Source of the DNA: Sequoia sempervirens
Taxonomy: Eukaryota > Streptophyta > Pinopsida > Cupressales > Cupressaceae
DNA length: 64,000 bases
Assembly: GCA_007258455.2 (NCBI GenBank)
Contig: VDFB02373365.1
Location: 225,398,194 to 225,462,193, forward strand
Reading direction: 5' to 3'
Shown: in pieces, positions 22,179 to 34,010 of the stretch
How the letters are laid out: each line of letters opens with the position of its first letter
Numbering within the stretch: the first letter of the stretch is position 1
Position numbers and translations under genes: made by a program
Notes under the pieces: generated by a model
Told to the model about the DNA's origin: nothing
The model's database searches: none
Seen by the model: the letters and a program-made list of their open reading frames with translations, nothing else

Positions 22179-24883
22179 TCATTGATGACAACATGTTCCA
22201 AAACCAAAAAGAATATATATAGAATTCTCTATTTATAGTATTTCTCCCCCTAACACCAAAATTTCACTTCACTCCCCCTTTGACATCAAGGACAAAGGGT
22301 GTGCCAAGAACAACTGAAAAACATTAAAGAAAAGAAAAAAAAGAAATATATATCAAATAGAAGATGATGATCCTTGAAGCTCCTTCAAAATACCTTCCCA
22401 GACTATTTTTCCTTTTTCCCAGCCTTCCTTTGTTGTAGTCAATATCCTGTTTAGAGATTCCAACTCTATCAGAGTTTCTTCAATACCTTTTGGAGTATCA
22501 AGAATCAGGTTTATCTTCTCAAGACTTCCAGAGAAAGCCAGGGCCTCTCCAACCAAAGTGTATTCCATTCTTACAATGTCACTTAATAGACTAAATTTTT
22601 TGATAATTTCTTCTTTCTATTTCTGCAAGGCAAAGAAATTTTCTCTATGTGTAGCAATGGCCTTCCATATTGATCTATCTTTATCTTTAGATACACTATA
22701 AGTACCAGAAATAGTAGACAACTGGGACTCAATGGAGTCCATGACAATCTTGATATTCTGAGTGGCATCTGGCCACTTTAAGCAATAAGATAGGACAACA
22801 TCTATCTCATATTCACAAATTTCATTACTTCTAGACCCTTTTCGACACAAGAATGTGCAAGAGCACATTTGTCCTATAAATCTACCAATCTTTTTTCTGC
22901 CAAGTTTTCTTCTATCTCTTGTCTTGTATTTTCATTAAGTCTAGAGGAACACTCCTTGAAGGAGTCTAACAATAATCTCATATTTTCAATGGGGGTGAGG
23001 GATGTATCAATGGATGTACCTAGCATAGCTTCCTATAATGCTTTCAGAGCATCTTCTATTAGTTCAATTCCCTTTTGATGTGTCTCAAGAATTTATTTTC
23101 TTCAAGATGCTTGCATAGCATCACCCAACACAACTTTATGTACTAGAGACATCTTTTCCACATCATCATATCCTTCAATAAAAGGAAGTTTTAAAAGTTC
23201 CTGGGGAATAATCGGTTGAAATCTAATTTTCTTAGATAACAAACCTTTTAGTATGTCACCACCAAAAGATGAATCACCATAATGCTTCAATGATTTTACA
23301 ATATATTTTTCTTCTTCATTTTTCCCGGAGGATTCCACAACTATCTTTTCTTCCTCTCCCTTTTCTTTTTCTTTATCTTCCTCTACTACCTCTTCTTCTT
23401 CTTCCTCTTTATTTTCATCCTTTTCACCTTCATCTTCATCTTCTCCATCCTTTTCATCTTTATTCTATTCTTCCTCAGGATTTTCTTGACCTTCTTCTTC
23501 ATTTCCCTATCCATCCTCTTCAACATTGTCTCTATTTTCTTCATCATTACTTTGCTCTTCGCCTTTTTCTTCTTCAATATGCTCTATAGGAGCATCATTA
23601 TGTATCTTAGGCTCATCTTCTCCCTCATTCTGCTCATTAACTTCATCACCAAGATTAATTTCAACATCAAAATTATATGGAATGTCTTCATTACCTGTAC
23701 CCAAAGGAACATTTTCCTCGGCATTTTCATCAACAACACATCATCGGTTTTGAGCATACTATACTTTTCTATTGTTTCTTAGATTACCTTTGTTGCCTTT
23801 TTTCTCACTTTCTTTGCCAATTTATTATTTCTTGTCATCAACATATTCACTCTACTCTTCATTCAAAATGATTCAGCATAGATCTTCTTTAGAGATTTCA
23901 GATTATTAGGGGTCAAGGAGGACCCAATCTTATTGTATGTTGCATTTCTAATATTTTCTTCAAACACAATGGCCTTAGATATCCTTTTCATCAGATCATC
24001 CCACAATGCTTTTAGGAACATATTTCTTTATGTCATCACATTTGACTTCTAAGACAATAACATACTGAATAACAACTAAAAGTAATGTTTTCTTGTCTTC
24101 TTCTCCAACTTTATCATAGAATTCAATTGTGGTTTAGAGCATGTTCTCAAAATTTAACAAAGTATTAAGAGTTGGATCAAGTTTATACTAGGGGCCAGAA
24201 CTTACCAGAATATCTTGTTCATCTTTTTGGTCGGCAAAGGTCTCACTAGCTACCTTAGCCTTCTTTGATTCAGGCTTAGTGTGCACATGTACACCGAATT
24301 CATACTTTTCTTCATCTTCAAATGATGAAATAATGTGTACTCTTTTAGAACCAACAACTTTTGTGGATGCACCTTCACCAGAGGGAAAACCTCCTCGTTT
24401 TCTCCTTACTAGCTTTGCTTTAGGATCTTCTTCTTCTTCATTTTGATCATTAGTAACACTAAGATTCTTCTCTCTTGTTCCCTTTTCTTTCTTTCCTCTT
24501 TGCAGGGAAAACCAGAGGGGTCAATTTCCTCTTCCCAGATCTTGTGGTAGGTCCGGAGGAAACAAGACCTTTTCCCTTATCAATAGTACTAGTTTCATTC
24601 TTTGTTGCAGGGACTGTGGAGGATTTTGTAGGGGTATTCCTTCTAGATCTCCTAGGACCAGATGATTCTACTTCTAGTTGTGCTCCTCTAGCTCTTCCAA
24701 GAGAAATTTCCTCATCAGTGAAACCAACATCTTTAAGTGTTTTATCCACTTTCTTCCTAATCTTAGGCTTCTGTTGTTCCATATGAATTTTCATAGATTT
24801 TTCAGCATATGTCCCAATTCTAGGTTCATTGGGATCCTTTGGATTCTTTAGCAATATTTGCACATAACCTTCAAATTCTTCTT

Positions 24884-25502
24884 CGGTTATTTCATATCCA
24901 AGAGGTTGAATCCAGATAGTTTGAGGTTTTATGGCCTCAATCATGCATTCATCAATGGAGACATGAAATATGATATCATTCTTATACTTCATAATTTTTC
25001 TTAGAATTATATCCCCTTCATTCATATTTCTTTTAAATATTGCAAAGAATGTTGTCAAAGCATTTTCTTGAGCGTCCAAATTTCCCAAACTATGCAAATA
25101 ATAAAAAAATTGATGGCCCACTGGTCTGGATGGGTTCCATAATACTTCTTCATTTTTTCCCAGAAGCCTCTTCATGAAGTAAAACCATCAACTTTTTCAT
25201 TTATTTCACATCCAAGAGGCTGAATCCAGATAGTTCGAGGTTTTATGCCTCAATCATGCATTCATCAGTGGAGACATGAAATATGATATCATTCTTATAC
25301 TTCTCCATAGTTTTTCTTGGAATTCTATCCCTTTCATTCATATTTCTTTTAAATACTACAAAGAATGTTGTCAAAGCATTTTCTTGAGCATCTAGATTCC
25401 TCAAACTGTGCAAATAATAAAAAATTTGATGGCCCACTGGTCTAGACGGGTTCCAAAATACTTCTTTACTTTTTCTCAGAAGCCTCTTCATGAAGTAAAA
25501 CA
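24884..25502 (-). repeat. Tandem duplication (~300 bp x2) inside the U ORF
   Basis: Bases about 24884-25188 and 25190-25502 are direct repeats. Both run from CCAAGAGG.TGAATCCAGATAG to GCCTCTTCATGAAGTAAAAC with perhaps 10 percent divergence. The duplicated block encodes the NPSRPVGHQ...DECMIEA region. Copy 1 at 1.3-1.7 kb has it once. Confidence 0.85.
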
Positions 25503-25718
25503 ATAAACATATGATCAATAGACCAAACTTAAAGGAATATTTATTTTCCTTTGTTTGCTTTATATTCTCTAACAATTGCAATCAAAGAAGCTTGCAGAGA
25601 TCATAATCTACACCTTCCACCACCATATCAAATCCTGTATAAATTGTTGTGGCCAAAACAAAATTCTCTCTATTTGTGAAATATATCTTATGACCTATCA
25701 TGAGAGATGCATACTTTA

Positions 25719-26075
25719 TGTTGGTGTAATTAATTATTTAATTACACTTTAGGATAAGTTTACTTAGGTAATTATTTATTTCCTAGGATAATTATCATTT
25801 AATTCTTATCTTATCTTATTGAGTTGCCTTTTTGCTCAAGATAAGATTAGGGTTGCTTTTTCTTGCTTTATTGCATCATTGCCTTTTTGAAGGCTTTTGT
25901 ATTATTTGTAAAAAAATTCATTCAATAATCAATAATTCTGATTTTTGCTTGCACACATTGGCTCTGAGGGTTTACAAAACTTCTGTTGTTTTTTGTTCTG
26001 AATATCTTTGCATGTGATAGGTGATTGCTTGCAGGTGTTCTTGAGGACTGTGAAGTTGGTTTTTCAACTTCTACA
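25719..26075 (+). repeat. 5' LTR of the small copia element
   Basis: TGTTGGTGTAATTAATTA start, CTTCTACA end, directly followed by the primer site. Confidence 0.94.
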
Positions 26076-26087
26076 TGGTATCAGAGC
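26076..26087 (+). other. Primer binding site, small copia element
   Basis: TGGTATCAGAGC, an exact initiator-methionine tRNA complement, with no spacer after the LTR. Confidence 0.92.
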
Positions 26088-27200
26088 TCCAGACCTGTCG
26101 CTACCTATTTGTGATTTGAAGATATTCTCTCACAATGTCTTTTTCTATGCAAGGGTTTCAAGTCAGATTGATTTTTTGTGGATCTGGGGGTAGCCAAATT
26201 TTCAGAGCATTTTGGGCTCGAACGAACGTCGCCATTGCGATCAGAGTGTCCAAAAACCCCAAAAATGCCTTTCATTTCGTCGATTTAGGAAAAAGTTGAA
26301 AAAAAAGGTAAAAAAAAGCTAGCCCCAAGGCTGTACGGCCCCAGGGCATGATCTCCGAGGCAAAAATTTCAAAAATAATCAAAAAATCAATTATTTTTGA
26401 AAACTTCTGTGTGCGGCCCGTTCAAAGACCTACGCTGCCAAGCAGCCACCGATCCTCAGCCCAGCGACCATCCGTGGGCCACCACCTCCTCTAGCACCAC
26501 TCCTCCTGTGTTGAGCTCTGCTCCACCCATTTTAGCCATCCGCGGGTCCTAAGCGCCTAGCCCAAGTCATCTGGGCAACCATGGGCCATGCCAGCCAATC
26601 AGCCCCTATGGGCCTTTTCCTCTAAGCTGGCGGTCTTATTAGGACCCAGAAGCTGCGCCCCAGGCCCCGTCAGATTTTTTTAAACAACCCTGCAGCGCCT
26701 AGTCACATGCGCGACCGAGGGCCAGAGCCGAAGGTGCTACTTTTTTTACCCTGTTTAGTGCAGAAAGGTCCTTTTACAGGCCTTTTTTTCATTTTTTCAT
26801 AACTTGGTCAAACAGAGGTATTTTTTCACAAACGAGATATCATCGGAAAGCTGATTCGATGATAGACTTGATGGTGGTGGTTTTATTTTCTGATTTTTCC
26901 GTTTTGGTGCTTTTTTCGCCTGTCAAAGCTAGAAGTTGCTATTTTCACTCTGAGAGGCGTAACTTTTGCGTTCTGGCTCCGTTTTTCGAAAACAAATAGG
27001 CGTTGGAAAGCTAGTTCAGTGCTCTACACATATATCAGACCTATTTTTTCTGATTTTTTACCAGGTATCTGATAATTCTGTTTGATCTCAGCCTTTACCT
27101 TTTCAGTTCTTTTCTTGGGAAGCGTGCAATTAGTTTATTTTTTTTGAGATCAACGAGCATTGTTTTTTCTATTTGAGAGTATATATTGCTGTTTTATGTC
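26088..27200 (+). other. Long leader with a GC-rich island
   Basis: No ORF of known family. About 26400-26720 is markedly GC-rich, with runs such as GCAGCCACCGATCC, unlike the AT-rich surroundings. It may fold strongly, as expected for a packaging or leader region; this is inference. Confidence 0.5.
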
Positions 27201-28725
27201 ATGGATTTAAATAATATTGCATCCCTTACTCCATTCAACTATTTTGGTGGGAAAAAACAAATGGAGATTCACTTGAAACATAAAGGGTTGTATAGGGTAA
27301 CCATGGGTACAAAAATTGAACCTATAGGTGCTATTGAAAAGAAAAAATGGTTTAATAGGTGTGATGAAGCTTATGGTACATTATGTCTATCTCTTTCATC
27401 TGACCTCCTTTTCCACATTGAATCTTGCACTACACCAAATGAGATATGGGATACTTTGGAGTCTTTGTTTGGGAAGCAGGATACTATGAGAGGGTTTCAG
27501 TTAGAGAATGAGCTTATTGGCTTAAATCCTAGGGATTTTTAGCATCCAGGAGTTTTTCACCAAAATCAAGTCTCCTAGATTGCAGTTGTTACAGTGTGGT
27601 GTTCAGAAAGAAGACTCTCAGTTGCTATTGTCCATCCTTTCTAAGCTTGGACCTGATTATTTAGTTTTTGTATCTACCTTTTATGCCACTATGGATGCAC
27701 TTGGTACGATATTCACTATGCCATCTCTTGATGAATTTTCTTCATCTCTCACTCGAGAGAAAGCTAAGTTAGCTAGCATGGGCACGGTGAAACCTTCTTC
27801 CTCTTCACATGCACTTATTGCATCACAGGAGCCCACAAATCAGAAGGCTTCTACAAGAAAAGGCAAGAAATAGAAACAAAAGGATTCCAAACCTCATGAG
27901 CAGCAAAAGGAGTCCTCAGATTCATCCTCCTCTTCTAAGGGGATATCATTTAGGAAGGAGAAGCCTACATGTGCATATTGCAAGAGGGAAGGACATGCAG
28001 AACATAATTGTTACAAGAAGGACATTGATGAGCTAAAACATCTTCTTTAGAAACAACAGATTGATTTGCCTTCTAGGATGTCTACATCATCTTCTTCTCC
28101 TCATTCTTCTTCTTCAGAGCAGCATAACACAAGCATAGCTAGTTTACATACTTCATCAGATATGAAGGGACATGCTCTTTGTGCTTCTTTAGGTACTGGA
28201 TCAGGGAGATGGCTTCTAGATTTAGGAGCATCTCATCATATGGAATCTTCGCAGTCTATGTTCACTTCCTTTGAGCCTTGCACTATGTCTCCCATTTTGA
28301 TGGGAAACAACACTTACCTAAGTGTTACAGGGAAGGGGTCTATTAGTTTTTGGGATCACTCCTTTCACTATGTCTTGTGTGTCCCTCACTTGAGAAATAA
28401 CCTTCTTTCCATCTATTAGATAACACATGGGGGCAATGGGAGATCTGTGGAGTTCACATTTGATTCAGTTATCATCAGAGACTTGGAGAGTAGAGCAGTC
28501 ATTGCTACTGGGATAGTGGATCACTCCTCTCAGTTGTATTCCTTCACTGATTTTGCTACTGGTGGTGCTTCTATTCCTACAGTTGTTCCTCACACTTCGT
28601 GTGTGCATCATCATTCAGAGGAGAGATTTGGCTTCTTGAACATTGGTGTTCTCACTTCGGATCATGTTCTTGAGCCTTCCATTCCATCTCCTCCATCTCC
28701 TATTGCTTCTTTTGTTTTAGTGTAG
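27201..28725 (+). pseudogene. gag: Copia gag and protease, small element
   Basis: ATG at 27201 opens MDLNNIASLTPFNYFGG, a UBN2/copia gag start (F.G..Y..W type, with YFGGKK). FNRCDEAYGTLCLSLSS and EIWDTLESLFGKQD follow. A stop at 27541 and a frame change break gag. A zinc knuckle CAYCKREGHAEHNC (about 27970) matches CX2CX4HX4C. The protease has WLLDLGASHHM (about 28210), where the usual DSGA is DLGA, so the active site is altered. A partial pre-integrase segment follows up to 28725. Confidence 0.88.
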
Positions 28726-29196
28726 CAAGATCCTGTTGATCATCCATCTTTGGAGGTTTCTATTGAGTCTTCACCTACTTCGGCTTCTTCATTTGTTGAG
28801 GTCACACCTCCTTCTGTGGAGACATCTTGGGCTGCACCTATTCCACCTTTAGATATTTCTTTCATTCAACCTCTTTCCTCTCACTTCTTTTGGAGTTACT
28901 TCATTCTGGGGGGGACCTATGGTCTCTTTCTTCCTCTCTTATGGGGGGATTCTTTCATGTATCTTTGTGATGAATGGTGTCCTTGGGGGGTCTTATGGAG
29001 TCCTCCATTTTTCATCACTTAGGTAGTTTATTGCATTCTATTTTGGGGAGGAGTTTTGTTCCCATGTGGTTTTCTCCTTTACCCCGTTTGATTTAGTTTG
29101 CATTTCATTTGTAAATGAGTACCTGATCAGGCCTTGTTGTCGGGACTCATCTTTGCATAATAATTTGCTTCTCCCTAAGTTGCACTTATGGGGGGG
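28726..29196 (+). other. Residual 3' interior of the small copia element
   Basis: Ser/Thr/Pro-rich reading frame without a recognisable domain, then a purine-rich stretch ending in GGGGGG before the LTR. The copia pol domains normally here are absent. Confidence 0.6.
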
Positions 29197-29554
29197 TGTT
29201 GGTGTAATTAATTATTTAATTACACTTTAGGATAAGTTTACTTAGGTAATTATTTATTTCCTAGGATAATTATCATTTAATTCTTATCTTATCTTATTGA
29301 GCTATCATTTTGCTCAAGATAAGATTAGGGTTTCTTTTTTCTGCTTTATTGCATCATTTTCCTTTTTGAAGGCTTTTGTATTATTTTTAAAACAATTCAT
29401 TCAATAATCAATAATTCTGATTTTTGCTTGCACACATTGGCTCTGAGGGTTTATAAAACTTCTGTTGTTTTTTGTTCCGAATATCTTTGCATGTGATAGG
29501 TGATTGCTTGCAGGTGTTCTTGGGGACTGTGAAGTTGGTTTTTCAACTTCTACA
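29197..29554 (+). repeat. 3' LTR of the small copia element
   Basis: Same ends as the 5' LTR. It differs at about 14 sites, so the insertion is not very recent but is younger than the surrounding elements. Confidence 0.94.
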
Positions 29555-30085
29555 CTTTACTGCTAGATTAGTAATTGTTTTTGTTGCTAGATCTCTTTTA
29601 TTGTATTTGGCTCCTATAAGTTCTTCTACAACCTCATTCTTTATAGATTTCAGAACGGGCACTATACATGTGTCCCATAACCCAGTAATGGCCCTAATCA
29701 CTTGCTTCATTATAAGATGCAGTTGGTTAGTCCACAAAAAAATTTCATGCATTATGCTTAGAACTGGCTTCACAAATTTGTCATTACAGCTGAAATTAGG
29801 GAAATTGTTCCAGACGTCCAACCTTTTATCAACCCCATTTGAATACTCAAGTTTTACCTTGAATTCATCGCCAATAAGTTCATCTCTCCAAATGTCAATT
29901 AACTTTACATGATTGTATTCTTCAAATTTTACTTGAATCATCATCCTAGTATCCTCAATCAGCATTACACCATGTGGAATTAACAAAAATGTGCTCATGG
30001 GATCATCTTAAAAAAATTTCAAAGAGTACTTTTTGTAAGAGGGTCTCTGCCTTTCTGATTCTTTCACAACTACGGGGGTTGCCAT

Positions 30086-30529
30086 TTTACAGGTTCTAAA
30101 TTCAAACAACCTAGCCAAAACAGAAAGAACAACTACTCAAAATATATAAATACCTTTTTCTGCACACAAAATCATAACTAGGGTTTCCGCAGCTCAAACT
30201 CCAATTTTATTTAGCAATGCTCCAAAAGTTCTTGAAATTCTCCAAAATCTCAAATGAATAAAATTCCTTGATCATTTTCCTTATAAGATAACAATTTTCC
30301 CTAATTCGCATTTATTGAGGCAAACTCCAAAAAGATGCTAAAAACTCTTTTCTTTAACACAAACAAACCTTGATTTGCTCCGCAAAGAATCATCCCTTCA
30401 TATTTTCTACTAGTTCCTTTTCTAGAACCTCTGAAAACTCAATCTTTACCTTTCTTCCTCATGCCATCCTCTGATACACCATTTATCCAGGGGGTTCTTA
30501 TAATTTTCTGATAATGCTCCCCTTGTGAC
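30086..30529 (-). other. Leader between gag and the U ORF, copy 2
   Basis: No conserved coding. AAACCCTAG (30178-30186, minus strand) and AAAGGTATTTA align with the leader of copy 1. Confidence 0.5.
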
Positions 30530-31643
30530 CTTGCTAGGTCTAGTTACCGAATAAATCATCTATATCGGATGAGGGAACAAACTCATCAATTGTCTCTAGT
30601 TCTTCTTTCTTTCTCCAAATATTTCACATTTCTTGCTTAATCTCATCTTTGTCAACCTTCTCCATAGGTTCATTATTTTCTATCAGATTGGTTTCCTTGC
30701 TCTTCTTGCTTCTATAGACTCTTGAAACATGTCCCAATTTTTTGTAGTTATAGCAGATAATATTCCTTTGATTAGATTGATTTCCATTGACTCTTGTCTT
30801 GCACTAGTTAGCTTTATTTCCATACTTGTTGCACATGTAACAATAGCCATTGAAGGGCTAACTCATTCCTCTTACATTAAATTGATTCATCATCATGGTC
30901 CAACATTCACTTGCTCTATGTCTAGTTCTTTTGCATACAAAACATTGACCAGAGAAAGGAACATGGAATTGATTCATCCTACTTATAAATTCAGTTGCCT
31001 TGTGACCAAATCTATTGCATGAAAAAAAAGTTCCATTAAAAGAAGAGTACCTTTGTCCATTAGGCTATCTCACCGAAGGTCTCCTAGTAGGGTTCCTTGA
31101 ATTTTCTTTCTGCTTACCTTTATTCAGAGTCTTTTGATCATTCACAGTCTTAAAACTTTCACCTGAATCATATCCTAGACCACCTTTATCTTTACTTGGT
31201 CTCTATCCTACAATTAATTCATCAAGCCTTTCTGAGCTAGATCTGAAATTTTTTTCACAGAGTTTCTCCTTCTCTAGGTCCACTTTCAGGTTCACAATTT
31301 CTTGTTCAAGCTTGGTGCAATCTTCATACTTGCTTTGTACCAACTTGTTCAGACACTCTTCAATCCTTTTCTTCTCTTCCACTTGCACTTTCAGACCAGT
31401 AATATCTTCATTTTCCTTCTTTAACTGATCAGTTACTTCCTTATGCTTGTCTTTGAACTTTTTCAATTGCTCCTTAAGTTTCCAGAAACATTCATTTTCT
31501 TCTTCAAGATTATCCTTCATATCTTTATTTTCTCTTTCAACTTTATCAAGATCCTCAAGAGCAGTTTGGAGCTCTCCTTTTCCATCCATTTCTTCCATCT
31601 TTAGGATCTCCCTCAAGCTATTAGGCTTAACTAGAGGAACCAA
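30530..31643 (-). pseudogene. gag: U copy 2 gag remnant: coiled coil plus zinc knuckles
   Basis: Read from just after the primer site. A long heptad-like Lys/Glu/Leu region (about 31590-31210; LEDLDKVERENKDM, LKKFKDKHKEVTDQLKKE) is followed by repeated zinc-knuckle variants: FSCNRFGHKA, CFVCKRTRHRASEC, CYMCNKYGNKAN and ICYNYKKLGHVSR (about 31030-30720). Some Cys/His ligands are lost. This order (coiled coil then several knuckles) resembles the C-terminal half of SIRE/Maximus-type copia gag; the N-terminal UBN2 part is absent. The start is unclear: the first in-frame ATG is near 31593. Stops occur downstream. Role would be RNA packaging. Confidence 0.7.
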
Positions 31644-31655
31644 GCTCTGATACCA
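31644..31655 (-). other. Primer binding site of U copy 2
   Basis: Minus-strand TGGTATCAGAGC, two bases inside the 5' LTR, exactly complementary to initiator-methionine tRNA. Confidence 0.92.
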
Positions 31656-31657
31656 AT

Positions 31658-32635
31658 TGTTAAAGATCGAAGATACTAAGAGGGGGGGTGAATCAATATC
31701 TTCTTAAATTTTCTAATTAGATACCATACAATTATTCTAATGTAAACAATAGTAGAAATAAATTAAAAAATTAGCAGAACATCAAATCAAAGAACACAAG
31801 AACACCAAGATTTTTATGTGGAAAACCCAAATGGGAAAAACCATAGTGATCGTTAGCTTACAATATTATATAACCAGTTATAGAATATTACAAAATGGGT
31901 GGCTCACTACCAGGACTCACTGTCTAGAAACAAAGGCTCACTGCCTACAAAATTACAATGATTGAATGGATTTCAACCAAAAAATGAAGTGACATAGTAC
32001 ACCTAATGAGTGCAGATTAAGTTCCAGATAAATCTCAATAAACAAACTTAGCACATTTCATCATGTCCGTACTACTTCACAACTTCGCACAAAATCACAC
32101 ACACTTTCCTCAAAAACTATCTATTATATATATCCCATCTCTTCGCAAGAATCAATTAGGTCGGCCTAATTAGATGCACTTAATATTTATCAAAAATACC
32201 ATATGTCGGCTACAAGATTAAGAAAAAGATAACCCACACGCTTAAACAAGTCAGCATGAACCTAAAACAGGTCGCACATATATCCACATAACAAAACTAT
32301 TTTCTCCTTTACATAATTCACCAAAGAAGTCGGTCAGGAACAAATTTCAAACCAAAAAGAAAAAACATTTTGTACGAGCACCAAATATGTGAAATCCCAA
32401 ATGTATGTGCTCCCAACATCTGCAAGCCATTTCCCAAAGCTGAAAGCAATAGTGATCATCAGAAAACAAATGCGGATCAAAATAGTAGAGGATTTAAGAA
32501 AAATACCGGTTCAAATACTGAACTACAATACCAGAATAACTTTAGACTTGATCTTCTAGGTGCAACTCATATATCATGGTGACATCAATGACAAACAAAA
32601 AGTAACAAAATGAGATGTTCTTCATTTTTCCAACA
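31658..32635 (-). repeat. 5' LTR of U copy 2 (978 bp)
   Basis: Partner of 21188-22165, with identical length and TG...CA ends. Confidence 0.93.
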
Positions 32636-32640
32636 AAAAG

Positions 32641-33980
32641 GTGGTTGGACGATACCATTCAAGACAGTATATTGTTTAGAAGGAATCAAGTGTGCATTCC
32701 TAGGAGTTTGATGAGGAAAAAATTGATCAAAGAGAAGCATAGCGGTGGATTGGTAGGGAACTTTGGTTAGGATAAGACCATTTCCATTGTTGGTGAACGT
32801 TATTATTGGCTACAGCTATAGTAGGACATGAAGAATTTCGTACAGGGTTGCAAAATATGTCAAATGGTGAAGGGCACTAGGCATAATACTTGACTATATT
32901 AGAAGTTATGGGAGGATATCAACATGGATTTTTTTCTTAGTTTTCTAAGGACGTAGCATGGTCATGACTCCAGATTTGTGGTGGTGGATAGATTCTTGAA
33001 GCTAGCACACTTCATTCCATATCATAAGACCAGTGATGTTGTTCATGTTGCAGAATTATTATTTAAGGAGGTGGTAAGACTACATGGTCTACCCTAGAGC
33101 ATAGTTTTAGACCAAGATACCAAGTTTGTTGGGTATTTTTGGAGGACATTGTGGAAGAATTTAAAAACTAATTTGAAATTTAGCTCAGCACATCATCCGC
33201 AGATAGATGGACAAACAAAGGTAGTGAATAGGAGTTTGGGAAATTTGTTGAGATGCTTGGTTAGTGATGGACCCAAGGGTTGGGATTTGGTTTTGTCACA
33301 AGATGAGTTTTCCTATAAAAATTCAGTCAATCGAAACACTGGTAAGTCATTGTTTCATATTATGTATAGTAATAACCCTAGAACTACCACTGAATTAAGG
33401 AAAATGGATAAGGAAGGAATGAATAGTGTTGAAGCTAAGGATTTTTTGGATTTATGAAGAATGTGCATGAGGAATTTAAGGAGCATATCAATAAGATGAA
33501 TACACAGTACAAGGAAAAGATAGATTAGAAGAGAAGGCATAAGGAGTTTTCAATTGGAGATGAATTCATGGTTCATTTGAGGAAGGAAATATTCTCAGTT
33601 GGTACATACAATAAATTGAAGATGAAGAAATTTGGACCATGTAAGATTTTGAAGAAACATGACTCAGGAAATGCATTTGAGGTGGAATTGCTAAGTGGGG
33701 TTCATGTCTCACTTGTATTTAACATTTCAGATCTGGCAAGGTATCATGAAGGGGATAAGGAGTACGAGTTGGTAAAAGTACAGTGGAGTGTTCCAGCAAT
33801 AGCCATGGGAGAAACAAGAAATCAAAGAGATCCTAGATACTCGTGTGGAAAGGAGCACCAGAAATAGGTAATACAATGAATTCCTAGAAAAGTGGAAAGG
33901 AAGGCCAGTAGAAGATTCAACTTGGTTGTCCAAGTCAGAGGTTATCCATCTTGGTTTTCCTCTAACTCATGAGAAATGAT
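32641..33980 (+). pseudogene. Gypsy-2 integrase and chromodomain
   Basis: The frame resumes after the U insertion. The zinc-binding part keeps CKICQMVKG (about 32855). The first catalytic Asp lies in NMDFFL (about 32925) and the second in [11 protein letters not shown] (about 33110). The third position, normally Glu, is Lys in DGQTKVVNRS (about 33210), which would abolish catalysis. The C-terminal part has VHLRKEIFSVGTYNKLKMKK, and a chromodomain lies near 33850-33950 (EFLEKWKGRPVEDSTWLS), marking it as a chromovirus; chromodomains steer integration to modified histones. Several stops and one frame shift near 33456. Confidence 0.92.
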
Positions 33981-34010
33981 GAATTCACTCTTCAATCTAC
34001 CCCAGGTGTC

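Larger units (their letters stand above)
25719..29554 (+). mobile_element. Small non-autonomous Ty1/copia element
   Basis: LTRs of 357 bp (25719-26075) and 358 bp (29197-29554), about 96 percent identical by eye, are flanked by a perfect duplication CTTTA (25714-25718 and 29555-29559). The primer site is at 26076 and the polypurine tract (ATGGGGGG) ends at 29196. It encodes only gag and protease pieces; integrase, reverse transcriptase and RNase H are deleted. It is the innermost insertion in this nest. Confidence 0.95.
22353..30085 (-). pseudogene. Unassigned ~1200-codon ORF of element U, copy 2 (interrupted)
   Basis: I do not recognise this protein. The ATG at 30083-30085 begins MATPVVVKESE, collinear with copy 1. 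Order on the minus strand: N-terminal block (30085-29560, with DDPMSTFLLIPHGV); interruption by a copia insertion (25719-29554); NPSRPVGHQ and STDECM/SIDECM block, present twice because of a ~300-bp tandem duplication; Lys/Arg-rich, Ser/Thr-rich tail (24700-24460) ending in basic clusters; acidic Glu/Lys stretch (23700-23340); C-terminal helical block with ETHQKG, KCALAH, LKWPDAT and WEKGKIVWEG. After removing the insertion and the duplication the length is about 1200 codons, equal to copy 1. Only scattered stops interrupt long open stretches (238 codons at 24459-25175). Predicted character: nuclear-type basic centre, acidic low-complexity part, coiled-coil-like C-terminus; no clear membrane segment. 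Confidence 0.65.
21188..32635 (-). mobile_element. Element U, minus-strand copy (complete, nested)
   Basis: Two 978-bp LTRs in the same orientation (21188-22165 and 31658-32635) have TG...CA ends and a flanking duplication ACAAG (21183-21187) / AAAAG (32636-32640). Reading on the minus strand: 5' LTR, iMet primer site, coiled-coil and zinc-knuckle gag fragment, leader with AAACCCTAG, ~1200-codon unassigned ORF, polypurine tract, 3' LTR. No protease, integrase, reverse transcriptase or RNase H of its own was found. The copia domains inside it (27.2-28.7 kb) belong to a separate plus-strand insertion. Confidence 0.92.

Noticed and set aside
23269..23871. Hydrophobic plus-strand frames suggesting membrane proteins
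   Set aside because: They are the complement of the Glu/Lys-rich part of the minus-strand U ORF; a pyrimidine-rich strand reads as Leu/Phe/Ser.
32641..33980. Integrase block as a separate gypsy element
   Set aside because: It is collinear with the block ending at 21187, and the U element with its near-matching 5-bp duplication lies between, so it is the other half of gypsy-2.
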